Source: Archegozetes longisetosus
Lineage: Eukaryota > Arthropoda > Arachnida > Sarcoptiformes > Trhypochthoniidae
Reading direction: 5' to 3'
DNA length: 64,000 nt
Assembly (NCBI GenBank): GCA_018873245.2
Contig: JAEMBT020000001.1
Coordinates: 3,782,001-3,846,000, forward strand
A program made the position numbers and the translations under genes. Below are positions 1 through 12,600 of this stretch, piece after piece. The notes beneath the pieces were generated by a model. The model was given only the letters and a program-made list of their open reading frames with translations. It did not search any database and was not told the origin of the DNA. How positions within the stretch are numbered: the stretch's first letter is position 1; every line of letters starts with the position of its first letter.

Positions 1-987
1 TAAATGCATTTAAATATTATCATTATTCGCCAACTCGCGCGCTAACCGCGCGCTCATCAGGCTCCGTAGAGAAGCGACCTAACCTAAGGGGAACTCAACA
101 CCAAACCAAAACCTAAAATGCAGAGATTAAATCTAATAACATATAACCTAACCTAGACTAACTATACTTACCCCTTAAGATATAGTCTATCCAAGTTTTA
201 ATACGTAATTACATGAGTTTTAAAAGTCATCTGACAAGATTAAATGTGGCATCCATGTTCTCAGCCCATCAACCTGAGTCAAACAATACTACGCTTGCAT
301 GGTTAGAGTCAATATAAGGGTCTTGGGGCCAGATGTTTATAACGAACTTCAATAGGCCATATCTCAGGACCTAAAAATTTCCTCACGATAAGACCTACAT
401 ATATTTGATCAGTACCCTCTCCTCTATCCATTCGTAAAATTTAAATTGAAATCGGCTATGGTCTAGATTCCGAAGTAGTACCAATTTTTCTTTATATTAC
501 GCATCGATCAGATGCAACTTATGAATTAAGTTTGAAAGGAGTAAAAGAAAAGTCAACTTTTTAATCATAATATTTGAGATAAAAACAAAAGTAGCATTTA
601 AAGTGATCTTCTCAATAAAACAAAGAATTTTTGTTTATAAAACTTATTTGTTAACTGAGTCTTGTGATCGAAATAGATAAGAATTTGCTGAAAAATTTGG
701 TAAAAAAGTACTAACGAATGTGACTTATTGACATTAATAGCATTAATAAGCATATGTCGTAGAGAACATTTCTAGACACTATTTCTATATGCCACATTAG
801 TTTGATAAAAGTTCATTTTGGTAGATCAGATTTTCGGTATATGAGTAATTGATATTACTTGCGATTAAATATTAAATTGTAAAAAGCCTTTAACTGCTTT
901 ATCTGAGTTCAATTTTATTTTGGACAATCTGTATATGTTATTGTTGTTATTCACTATTTAAACCAAAGAACTGAATCAATTTGTGGT
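1..987. other. Intergenic, no gene seen
   Basis: No coding exon recognised. Positions 1-170 are richer in GC than the rest and carry several short CCTAA-like runs near 88-100 and 145-155, resembling the GC-richer insert at 10.4-10.9 kb. They may be the edge of a repeat that begins outside the window. The remainder is AT-rich spacer. Confidence 0.5.
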
Positions 988-1984
988 TTACATTGTACTA
1001 GGATTAGTTGACTTGATCAATTCTACCCAAGTCGATCCACCGTCAAGACAGACATTTTGCCCTATTTTTGAGGTAAGAGGACAAACAAATATTTATAAGT
1101 GATTCTACTCTAAATTAAAAAATAATAATCCGACTTAAAAGTAATAGAATAACATATATTGACCTGTAATAAAGGCTGCGTCATCAGAAGATAAGAAGAT
1201 CATAGCATTCGCAATGTCTTCGTCAGCCGCGAGTCGGCCCAACGGATAGTCCCGCCCAGCTTCTTCCAGTGCTCTGCTCATCTCCTTAGGATCCAGACCA
1301 AGCGAATGAGCAACAAAATTATTGCTAACTACGGTTGGATTGACAGTATTCACACGAATGCCTTTTGGACCCAAATCAAGTGCCAAACACTTAGCCATCA
1401 TGTCAAGACTGGCCTTTGACATGCAATATGGCATATACACAGCCATCTATAATTTAGAAATAATAAGTTTAAAACCATTTCAAATAACTCAGAGTTGATG
1501 CGATCATTAAAACTGCTGACCGGACGAAATGACAATATCGAAGACGTAATCGTAATCGAAGATCCTCTACTCTTTGCCAAATAAGGAGTTGCCAATTGAA
1601 TAAGTTTGAGAACAGATCTGACATTTGTCAGCATTGTGTGATCGAAAATGTCCATCAATTTTGGATTATCGATTAGAGCAGACGAAAAAGCGCCAGCATT
1701 ACAGATCAACACATCAATTTTTCCAAACTTATCAATCGTAGACTTGAACAAACGCTTAACATCTTCAGCGTTAGTCAAATCTGCCACTACTTGGAGTGGC
1801 TCTAATGACTTCGGTGATACACAACAACATTCTTCTGCAACTTGTTTAACACGTGTCGCATCTCTTCCGGTGACAATCACTTTAGCTCCAAATTGGGATA
1901 ACTTCTTGACAGTCGCGGCACCGATTCCAGAACTGGATCTGTCACTAAAACCACCTTATCAGTAAAATCTCTGCTGTTCGACAT
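988..1984 (-). CDS. Short-chain dehydrogenase/reductase (classical SDR), frameshifted in exon 1
   Basis: NAD(P)-dependent oxidoreductase of the classical SDR family; the substrate cannot be told from sequence. Three exons on the minus strand: 1984-1521, 1446-1164 and 1061-988, with GT-AG introns of 74 and 102 bp and matching phases, giving about 273 codons, the normal length. Visible motifs are NAG (in ICNAGAF), the catalytic Ser (ITSS), the YxxxK pair (YCMSK) and the C-terminal DGG. The cofactor loop TGxxxGIG is broken: near 1935-1941 the frame slips by one base between VVLVT and SSGIGAA, so a single base appears to be missing. Everything after it is open to the stop. Either a very young pseudogene or a base-call error in the assembly. 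The start at 1984 is the first ATG before the beta-1 strand. Confidence 0.82.
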
Positions 1985-2722
1985 TCTCTACAATTACTGA
2001 CAAAAGATTAAATTGATTCTATTATAAAATCACTTAAAAAACTATGAAAAACTTTCAAACCAATAATTGAAATTAGAATTTAGCAATTATAAGAATAATA
2101 CAGTTTAATCTTATTTATATGTTTAAGAAGAATTCATAATTTGAGTGATGCGATGCGCTCTAATAATATCTATTTCAAAGGTAAGGTTATTCAATAATTT
2201 TCTAATTGATAGATTGACAACAGTTCGACTTAATATTTTGCAAATACAGTTACTAGAAAAAATAATTGAGAGTTGAAGGTAATGCAGTCTTTCCTGTAGA
2301 AAACATCTCATTAGTCGACTGTACGTCAAATTGAATGAATTAATAAAGTTCAAATTGGATAAAAATTAGTCTTATAGGTCGTCAAGTTTTAAAGTTTACT
2401 AAAATGAAAACCTTCACGAGCTATACGTGAAAGTGTATATTTCAAACTCTCAGTTATTTTTTAGTGACTACTATGTTTTAGCTATTTTTGAAGCAATATT
2501 TTTAGTAAACTTCGTTGGATTACTAACAAATTACTGAGCAATAATAGCGTTCTTATTTGAATTGCTAATATTGCAAGAATTTAATTATGATAACTCGGTT
2601 TTTGGAAACTATGTGTGACTCTTATCTAATAGAATACAGAGTTCAAAAAGATAAAAAATACTGATACTTAGACTCGTACAAAAGTTTGATTATCGTCTAC
2701 TCGTGTAAATGGCTATCACTCC
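1985..2722. other. Intergenic, no gene seen
   Basis: AT-rich. A short minus-strand open frame at 2123-2353 has no recognisable domain and no supporting splice or start context, so it is not called. Confidence 0.5.
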
Positions 2723-3179
2723 ATTTCTATAAATCAACTATTAATAAGTATACCTATTTGAAAAGCTCTTTCAAAATCAATTCATTCCTCTGAAAATTTA
2801 TATCAGGAGAATTTCAAATATTAATTAGTCTTATTCTCATTAAAAATGATTTACGTCATCATAATGTAATATTATTTTTCAAGGTTTGGTTTTATCGTTT
2901 ATAAATAGTTTGTTTTGAAGCTTTATTTCATTTAATTTTGACATTTTTCACAAGGTATTGAGATTCAAATGAATTCAAAGGTTTCGAAACAAACTAATTA
3001 TAAACGATGAAATCAAACCTTGAGAAATAACGTTACAGTGTAATGACAAATTCATTTTTAATGAGAATAAGACTAATTAATATTTGAAATTTCCCTGATA
3101 TAAATCTTCAGAGAAATGACTTGATCTTGAAAGAGCTTTTCAAATAGCTATAATTATTAATAGTTGATTTATAGAAATA
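2723..3179. repeat. Long imperfect inverted repeat (hairpin or foldback MITE)
   Basis: The stretch from 2723 reads back as its reverse complement from 3179, with arms of roughly 200 bp meeting near 2955. Matching blocks include ATTTCTATAAATCAACTATT at the left edge and its complement at the right edge, and TTAATTAGTCTTATTCTCAT at 2820 against 3065-3085. The arms differ by scattered substitutions. No clear target-site duplication was found, so a foldback transposon is an inference; a local inverted duplication is also possible. Confidence 0.75.
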
Positions 3180-4530
3180 CCTAAAATATAAAAACCTAAA
3201 ATTTAATACCACATTCGTGTAAGTCGGACTCTTAGTCCAAATATTAGGTTCAAGTGAAAATTTGAAGTTTTCAACTTTGATGAGCTATAATTTTGGAGAT
3301 GTTTGAACCAAACAAAAAAACGTATTTATTTATCTTTTAAGTAGTTTCGATTGTATTCATCGGAATTTGAATAGAATCTTTGAAATTTTCTCTATAGATT
3401 TTTTCATCCAGTTGGTAGGTGCTTAAAGATTTAGCATCAAACTTTGTCAAAAAGTTTTCCGCAAATTCTAGTTTATTCATAAAAATTGTCGCCAAAATTG
3501 CTTGATGTTTAGGGTATAGAATGTCCAAAAACTAGCTCTCGGAGTTTTGCAAATGACTGCATGTTTCAATGGGAAAATTAGCATTTATTTACATCTTAAA
3601 ACATATAAATTTGATTTGACTTTAAAAGAAGCCCAACTTTAAATGAACTTTCCCCTTTTCTGTGAGATGCGATAACCGGCTATTACTCGTGTTTATTCAC
3701 ATGTAGTATGTGCCGAAAGCTTCTTATTTGATAGTGACACGCAATTTGATATTGCCAATATCTTTATCAACCAATAGTGATATTCAAAAGAGGGTATTTT
3801 AAGAGATATTTTTGAGTCATTTTTAAAAATCGACACACTAATGCAGATAAGATTGTGATTAAAATAATTTAAAATGATTTACTCCAATACAACAATTAGT
3901 TGAGTGAACGCGCTTATTCTATAGACCAATTTTGCAATTCTACGTTTTTTGCTTAACTTAACAAAAACACCTGAGAAGGAAAGCTAATGTTTAAAATAAG
4001 TATTACTGATTTATACTCTGTACACGTTTCTAAATCAGTCTTCTCTCATCCCCTTACTTTTAGGTTTGGCTTAAGTCTATATATAATTTATAAACAATTG
4101 TTATGTTATAGAAGCAATAGTCTCGATTCATCAGTTCTACAAATATGGATTTCAGATAAGGAAGTTTTCAAAGATAAGTCTAAAATAATTAGTCCAATTG
4201 AAAAATAACCAACTATTCTAAATAAGATTCATCAGAATTAATTATCTAAACTTTTTCTGTCAAATTGTTTACATCTGAAATTATGTTATTAAAAATTGAT
4301 ATAAAATTTATCGTATTTATAGATGAAAGTTATTTACAACAGGTTAAATAAGAAGAAAGGGTTTAAATAGAGTTTGTAACTGTTAGCTCTTTAGAATTTA
4401 TTAGAAAAAGGCTTACCTTTTTATGAAACAATATTTATGCTGTTATTATCTAATTGAATCACTTCGAATTTAACAAAACTGTTATAAGCAACCAGTTTCA
4501 ATAAGAGGATCTGCAGATTAATCTTTCGAA
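3180..4530. other. Intergenic, no gene seen
   Basis: AT-rich spacer. Open frames at 3337-3528 (minus) and 3987-4208 (plus) show no domain, and their composition is that of the surrounding DNA. Confidence 0.5.
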
Positions 4531-4760
4531 ATGATGTTTCATTACATTTTATTCTTTTTACTGAGTCAAAAGTATAACTGTCACAATCAAATTCAAGGAG
4601 AAAATGTAAGTTTATATTAATTTTTATCTTGTTTTAGGAATAGAGGAAACGACAGGATCACATTAGTCTCAATAATCGCACAATCTTGAATAATTATTCA
4701 AGGCAAGAGATTTTTGAAGCGTTACAAGGACTCAAATCTAAACGTATTTCAGAGAAATAA
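4531..4760 (+). CDS. Possible small secreted, dibasic-containing peptide precursor (speculative)
   Basis: A 25-codon first exon (4531-4605) reads as a signal-peptide-like leader (MMFHYILFFLLS) followed by a GTAAGT donor. If spliced at the AG ending at 4643, the frame continues for 38 codons to TAA at 4758-4760, beginning with the basic run RKR and ending with SKR plus a short tail. That layout recalls a peptide precursor. Weak points: the intron would be only 38 bp, shorter than any other in the window, the more obvious AG at 4637 gives an immediate stop, and no family is recognised. Transcript evidence would be needed. Confidence 0.2.
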
Positions 4761-5439
4761 GAAGAAAATAGATATATATTTAATAATAGTTCAATAGTTT
4801 TGGAGACATATATACTCCTGTACCGTGCCGCTCTATTGAATAATAGTTAAGAAATTTTCAGTTAAAATAAAAAACAATTCCAACTTTATAGAAAACTGAA
4901 GTAATAGACAAATTTCTAATTCATTCTATTTGTATCAGTTGCTTGTTATCAATAAGAATCCTATTAATTTATACTTGTTTTAATTTTGATATTCTTTGTG
5001 AATAAAATTGTCTAGAAATGAAAGTTTATATTTAAGACTTACTGTTTCAGTGTTCATTCAAGAAAATTTTATCCTAGGATGAAAATGTTATTGTCGTGAC
5101 TGTCAAGTGCACAAACATCACAAAAACTGGTGCGAACAAATGATATTTTATATTTTAATCGAGAGTAGAGTCGTCCTCAAGTTGTTTATTACAACTTGCA
5201 TTCGGATTCAATAGAAAACTTTAACAACCACCAGGTATACCAATATCTGAACTGAACATTTGTATTATAATTAAAGGGTACAGTATGTATGCAAGCTAAC
5301 GTTTGTGTCGCTATTGTCTTCCAGTAAGAGAAATAGGTTTGAGTCATTGTCCTTGTCAATTATACCATAAGTCTATCATTCTGAAACTTTTGCTTCTAAT
5401 TGGAATTGTTCCAGGAAATAGTTTGATTTCTTTTGAATA
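4761..5439. other. Intergenic, no gene seen
   Basis: AT-rich; may hold unrecognisable remains of the adjacent ABCG pseudogene, whose membrane half would be expected on this side. Confidence 0.4.
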
Positions 5440-6075
5440 TTCAATCAAAATATACTGATTGTCTTTTGATATCTTTTTTGCTGATTGTATGACTTTCTCA
5501 ACATTGATACCACCTGTTGCTGTTTTGTGCAATATATTGAAAACCGATATTCTCTACAGGTTATTTGACGTTCATTTACATGAGAATTTAGGTCTTGAGG
5601 AGAACCAGAATAAACACAAAGACCTCCTTTTGCTAAGATATACAACTTATTGAACACGATCAGTATATCAGAGTTTGGCTGGTGTATACTTGTTATGATC
5701 GCTACGTTATGCTTTATCGAATAAGGTTTAAGACAATTCAATCCGAATGCGAAAATACCAAGTGAATAAAAGTGATTTCTAAAGAGAAATTAGATACATT
5801 TTTAGCAGCATTACTATCGAGACCAGTGATGGCTCATCAATGCACAACGGCTTAGATCTAATATGTGGAGTCACCTCGAGAGCAATTGATAGCCTTTTCT
5901 GTTCACCTCCACTGCAACCTTCAACACTATTACCAACGATGTCTTTCATCATCAATTCCGATAACAGGTTTTAATAACATTATTCTCATGCTCAGTACGA
6001 AAATTATGTTCGCTATTTTCAACTTTGAAGCATGGATCAAACTTTGTTTCGCAGTCAAACCTATAATCAAATATT
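5440..6075 (-). pseudogene. ABCG (White-type) transporter, nucleotide-binding-domain relic
   Basis: ABCG half-transporters export lipids and other hydrophobic compounds. Reading the minus strand from about 6075 down, a block matching the LTxxxSLxxASKLK region is followed by KDIVGNSVEG, the ABC signature CSGGEQKRLSIALE, Walker B (KPLCIDEP), the D-loop residues GLDSNAA, and after a short intron the H-loop block IITSIHQPNSDI and the GG..VYSG segment. The parts lie in different frames: shifts are visible between the SLxxASKLK block and the next piece, again before ELMMKD, and inside the Walker B/D-loop junction. No Walker A exon or membrane domain was found. A dead copy truncated at both ends. 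Confidence 0.85.
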
Positions 6076-6079
6076 CCTT

Positions 6080-7264
6080 TCCGTTCTTATTTATTTTCAT
6101 AAAAATTTGAATATTTTACAAGATTTTTTATTCTTTAGAAATTTAATATAAGCGAAAAAATTTAAGATAGAGTATAGAACTTGAATATTTAACTGTTCAA
6201 ATGATTTTTTTCTACTGATATTAATCTATATTTCCAAGAATGTCAAATCAGTGTTTGAAATAAGGGCCTAACGCACTTTGTTATTAAATCGAGCGAACAC
6301 TTGATTCTTATACTCAAACATTAGTTTGATTAAATATGATAATCAAAATTATTTTAAAAATTAACTGCATAAAATCTTCGATCACATCATATATTAATTT
6401 TAAAAACATATTTAGGTCTGATTAAATCATGTAATAACTCGATTAAAGAATAAAACACATTACCTTTATTTAAGATAGAAATTTAAATTCAAGAAAGCAA
6501 TGTCGATATAACGGTTATAAGTATACACTGAGAGGGGTACAAAAATTAGTTGATGATACGATAAATTATTTATACCAATCATAATATTTGTGATAATAAT
6601 GTGTCAAACTTCTTATCACAAGTAGGTTTAAGACTTAGTGATTAACAATTTGAGTTCTTGTGGCGACGGATAAAGATTATAAGTGAAATATAAGTGAATA
6701 TAAGTGAATATTAGTCATTGACCAACACTTGATGAATATAGAACTCAAAATGCATTTCACAGTTGAACAAAAAGCCCAAAATCTTTAAATAAACTTCAAA
6801 GAAGATAAATATGAATCAGTTCCTACAGGTTCATCAAAACATTTATCTTTAATTCGAAAATCGAGTGTATCATTTTTCTAAAATAATTCTTCAGATTTCA
6901 AATAGATTTTGGCCTTTTCCACATTATAAGTTACTTAATGCCTAAGTCATGATTATTTTAGTTAAGAAAACTCGTTCAAAGGGTAAAAATATCAAGTCTT
7001 TCAGTGATAGCTCGATTATATAATATAATATTACTAAATGTTCTCTTGAATTAGCATTAGTTAAGATCAACAATATTCTCTGATCAATTTGACATATTTT
7101 TAATTACTTTAAGGATTTGTTGAGTCTAAAAATTGTTCATCTCTACCATTACTACATATTTTTATCATTTTACTGGGTCTAACATCAATATTTCTGATGG
7201 TATAGCCGCTATTTGTCCAAAATCATTGCAGCACTTTTTTTCTTGTCATATTTCTTGTTATTTA
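6080..7264. other. Non-coding part of duplicated unit A
   Basis: No gene seen. It aligns with 23944-25130 of unit B with scattered substitutions and small indels, so it is shared duplicated spacer. Confidence 0.6.
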
Positions 7265-7855
7265 GTTCATAAAAAATATTTGCCATTATGCTAATGGAAA
7301 TGTGCTTTTACAATTATATAACTTATATAATGCCTATCTTAGAATATGGTAATTTAGTATGGTATGGAACAAAAACTGAATGGAAAAGAATTGAAAGGTT
7401 CAGAGAAATGTGACAAAATACGTTTGTTATAAGTTAGGGCATTCAAATTTATGTTATAGTGATAGACTTTGAATTTCTCGCTATTAGAGAAAAGGATGAA
7501 AATTAAATCATTAACTTTGTTATATAAATTTAAAAATTCGTCCGATTTAATACCAAATAATTGGTTTAATGAATTTACATTTAGAAATACGCGAAATGGC
7601 ATTAAAATTTACGTTCTGTTTACTCGGCTCTATCATAGTAATAATCATGTATTTTATAAATCGTCATTACTTTTTAACTCTTTGCCAATGTTTATACGAA
7701 ATTCCATTGAATCAAAGAAATTTTTATCTTTGATTCATGAACATTTGTAAAGTAGTTTGAATCTTTCTCAGATGAGTTCCTGAGAAACAATTATTGCGCT
7801 TGTTTTAATTAAACCAAACTTAAACAATAAATAAAAAGTATGATTAAGAGTAATT
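7265..7855 (+). mobile_element. 3' fragment of a non-LTR retrotransposon (LINE), 5'-truncated
   Basis: The plus strand encodes the region just after the reverse transcriptase of a LINE-type ORF2: a PILEYGNLVW block near 7330, a basic segment ending in YKLGHSNLCYSDRL, then after frame breaks an open stretch 7469-7750 with TFRNTRNG and LFNSLPMFIRN, typical of RT C-terminal tails. It stops at 7750, followed by about 100 bp of A-rich 3' end. The stretch is absent from the matching place in unit B (around 25130), so it was inserted after the duplication. A flanking ATAAAAA is seen on both sides and may be the target duplication. Confidence 0.75.
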
Positions 7856-9644
7856 TTATGTCAAAATCAATATTCGTTACAGAGATTAATTTCAATATGA
7901 AAAAAGAGTTTTTAGATGATAAAATAATTTGAACTCAATGAAATATTGATATGTGCTCATATCATGTAGTTAGAAACTTTTCTGTCAAAGTTTTCTTTTC
8001 ATAGTTTTGGTTTTTCTCAAGATTAACTAAATCTTATATCATCAGAACTTAAACTTGAGTTTTAGATTATTTCAAGCAGAATAACATTCTCTTTGTGAAT
8101 TTAGTAAATACTTTATTTACTTAAATAAAATTGTGCTCAATAGCGATTATTGATTATTCTATGGTCGAATCATCACTATTCTTGAGTACATGAGTAGTCA
8201 CCTTTGCTAGCATCACATTTTAAACAAGTTTTTCCTCATTTAAAAATTTCCTCAAATATAAAGTGTTGACAAAATAATCACGCGTTTTAGTTAAAATCTT
8301 TGTAAATAAGTCGCAGTTTGCATTCAAATATATTCTCAAAAGGATTATTTCAATTTATGATTAATTGATGTTTTCAGAATCAATAGTTAAACCTCGAATT
8401 TAGTAATTTGTTACTTTTGAATTTGTTTTTGCTTTTTACAGTATATTATGAAATTTGAATTGATATAACAGATTACAAGATCGAGTTTCACCCAGCAAGG
8501 ATTTTTCTGGGTTCACAACTTAGCTTAGATCTTAGCTGTGATCCATCTTATTAACATTTAAGAACACGCATTCAATATCATTTCAAGTTTTAAAAGTTTG
8601 TTTATAAGTATGTTTAACTTAATAAGGAAATTCTTGAATTCATGTCTGTAGTTTTAATCCCATTTGACTAAAAGTAGATTGACATCATTGAAATTAATAA
8701 ACTTTACTACTTCTAAACAATATATTGATCTTTAAATTATTATAAACATAATATTAGCAAATGAAGCAATAGTAATTAAAATTCAAGACTAAACTCTGTT
8801 TCAAGGTTTAGTTCAGGTATTAGTTATTTTGTAACTTAATCAGAGTCGAGTTAGCTAACATGAGATATGCAATCAATATATTATTGATATAAAAATAATT
8901 TTAAAAATTACGATACTAACCTTAACTAGTTGTTGGCAAAACGTGAAAGAGGTTTAACCTTAGTTTAAATATTCCTCAGTTCTTAATCGGAGAAAGACTC
9001 TCAATGCACACAAATTTCTCCTTTAGTAATTATATGTTGTATGAACATTGAAGATTCATTCTCAATTCTATTTTTCTTAAGTTAGCTATGCATTAAAATG
9101 TTTTCGGAAGCATCGACAACCTAAGAATTGCAACAAATAACTTTGAACTGTTTTAAAAATGTGTTTCAATTTAGTAAAGTCATTATTATTATACATGCAT
9201 TAGTGTAAAGCATTTAGGCATTCTCTTAAATGCTATAATTGAAATCCGATACTAATCTCAATAAACAATATAATATTTACAGTTTTAATTCTATTACGAA
9301 CTCATTGATTCATTGATTTCGGTATTAAACTTCAAAGATAAACCGTAAAAAATAATATAATTAATGATTTCGTGTGCAAATTTCGCCTTAAGCATAATCT
9401 TCACATTATAGACGACAAAAAAATTTAAAAAATCAACTCGCATCATTAATTAACTTTAAATCCGTAGTATGAATAGAACCTGTTTTATACTTGACAATCT
9501 TTTCTTAATTGCGGTTGAGAAATCAGTTTACTCGTATCAAATAGAAAGCTCTTATTTTACTGAAGACTCGAGCTAGAATGTGAGATCCGTTTTAGAGATT
9601 TTGTGTGCATTTTAATAAAAGTCAATTAAAATCTTATTTCAAAA
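7856..9644. other. Non-coding upstream region of nvd copy A
   Basis: No gene seen. Aligns with about 25140-26990 in unit B. The piece around 8045-8500 also matches the third fragment at 19770-20720. Confidence 0.6.
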
Positions 9645-12600
9645 ATGCAAATTATTCAATATCTTTCTGAAATAAGTGAATTATTTACGAAAGACCTTGC
9701 AAGTTGGATGGGATTTTACAATTTAATTATGAATTTCTTTACATATTTTGTGATATTCATAATATCTCTGATATTCTGTTATATGTTTTATCAATTCTTT
9801 GCTCTTCTACGATTCAAGGAAGATATAAGGGTAACTAATCAAGCTTTTTATTATACAATTTCGATGAAATTAAATTTCTCTCATTTTAAATTATGTGATC
9901 AGCAGAGAAAGGCAAAATAGCTGAAAAATAGTTTATCAATATAATTGTTAAACAAACCCTAATATTAAATCTTGAATTTTACTATCAAATATTGACTTTT
10001 AATACATGATTCACATTTGAATAAGATATATATATATATATTGAAATATAAATTATGTACCATGCCTGAAACAAATGTCTGAAAAAGACAAAATATATAC
10101 TTTCATGTTTAATGATAATATTTATTGACTGTACTACAGCCCTAAAAGTATTCAGAGTTATAATAATTAAAATTTTGATCATTACTTATAAGTATGTTTG
10201 GAAAATTTTTTACAATGTGAAAATACACTTAATGAATTATTAGTTTGTACTTTGTTAAACCTTATCTATTGATTCAAGTCATTGATAGATTAGATTTAAT
10301 AATATTGAATGAATCAATACCATGTAGGTTTTACGCACAGTCGATTACTTGACATTAATGCTTTACACGGGTGAATCCGGGCTAATAGGTCTAAAGGGGT
10401 TCCCGACCTCCCACCCCCAAGTGTGATACATAATTGGATTCAGTTCGTCAAGCTGAACATTTTGATACTATACTTGACCACTTTTGACCCGAACCTGACC
10501 AATTCTGGACAACTCCCGACGGGAGTGGCCGACCCCGCGAAGTGATATATCATTGAACTCAGAACATCGAGCTGAACATTTTGATACCTCACTTGGTCAA
10601 TTATCTCAAGTAGTTCTCGAGATATCCATCATTGTTTGGTTTAGTACCTCGTAATGAACAAACCTGGATTCTCGAGTCGTAACCTAAACAAGCCTGATAT
10701 CAACTAAGGGAGAATAAGTTAAGTCGCTTCGCGACCTAACCTATTATACCTTAGTTTAAATCAGGTTTGGCTTGGGTTACAACTTGGTACAGCCAGGTTT
10801 ATCCATTTTCGGAAGGGTTAGGTCTCAGTGGCCAGAAATGGTCAGGTTCGGGTTGGAAGTAGTCAAGTGTGGTATCAAAATGTTCAACTCGCCGAACTGA
10901 ACCCAATGGTGTATTACACTTGGAGGTAGAGGGTCGGGAACCCCCTTAGACCCATTAGCCCGGATTTACCCCTTTACACAAGTATATATCTCTATTTTTT
11001 CAGACATTTGTTTCAGGCATAGTACTAGAAGATGTCTAAAAATAATGAATCATTCACTAACAATATTCTAATTATTGGATCAAATTTTCATAATAAAATT
11101 CAAAGAAGTTAGTACAAAATATATAGGCATCTCGCCTAATTATGCACCACGCCAATATGGGTATCAAATAAAAGCTTATGAAGCGTAGCATCAGAAGAAA
11201 AAAAGAATTTTTCAGAAATGCGATGGCTGAGATAAGATATGAATTTTTAAACGTATTTAATATCAAGGATTATTAATTATATTCAAATGGCTCGTTAGCA
11301 TTATCCAGAGAATACCAAGTGAAAATAAGCTTTTTTAAAGTGACAAGAGGTATTCCACTTATCTCAGATTTTTATAGTGGCTAGAGGTGCCCCACTTAGT
11401 CAGAGTCTGCATCAGTGCTTTCAAGGACCAAACAGACATCATCCAGGGATGCTGCTGGTTCTGGAATCTCAGGCACGTGCTTGCCGTATCCAAGATACCA
11501 AAGAACCGTCCTAATGTGTGCACAGCATCTGACAGTTCTAAGGCCAATTTTGCACTGACAACAGTACTCGACTATTGCGTCAACACCGGTTTTAGCTATA
11601 TTTACTAAAATGTAATGAAGGCATAGCCATTATCTAAAGAATGTTTCAAAATAACAGAAACTACATTTCATTGAAATTGTCTCATAGTTTTAATTTGAAC
11701 TTTTCACTCTTGTTCCTTTGTGTAAACCATTTTATATTTAGGATTCAAATGATTTGCCTCCCAATAAGAATGGTATTAACAGATTTGAAAATACTACAGA
11801 TTCGTCTTCCTTTTGTCCAAACGGATGGATCCCAATATTGGAATCAAGAGATGTAAAAAATAAAGAAGTTAAACCTGTCTCAGCTTTGGGTTATGAGTTA
11901 GTGGTGTTTAGAGGCATCTCAGGTGAAATCTTCGTTTTGGATGCGTTTTGTCCTCACCTGGGAGCCAATCTCGGATATGGTGGTAAAGTTGTTCAGGAAT
12001 GTAATCAAGATTGCATTCAATGTCCGTTAGATGGATGGTATTTTAGAGGAAGCGATGGAGTCTGTGCTAAGATTCCCGGTTTAGATTGTAAGAACTATCT
12101 TTACTTTCAATAGTTCATAGAATAGAAGCTTAAAGTTTATAAAATATTTTCAGCCAATGACCCACATTTTCCGAATGCTCGCATCAGAGTTTGGAATAAT
12201 TTAGAGATAAACGGTTTTATTTACATTTGGCATCACGTGGATGGACAAGAACCCGATTGGATTCCTGAAACCATAAATGAGGTTGAAAATTCAAAATGGA
12301 GATATGAGGGAAGAATATTTCACATCATCAATTGTCGTATTCAGGTAAAATTAACTTCAAAAATTTCAAAATTTATCATTTTATATAGTTAAACATAATA
12401 AAGTTTGCATTTAATGTAATGAAATTAGAATATTATAAATGAAAGCAACTGATATTTATGCAATGAAGCTCTTCATTTGCCATTGAAGCGAGTTATAATT
12501 CTTTTGTAATTTCTCCACGGTACTTACATCATATATGAATATTTTTTAATCTCCATTAACAAATAACAATTACAATTATACATTTATTTCATATGCATTT

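Noticed and set aside
1-170. Telomere or subtelomere at the window edge
   Set aside because: Only two or three CCTAA words in a row, irregular and mixed with other GC-richer sequence; the window continues into normal genes.
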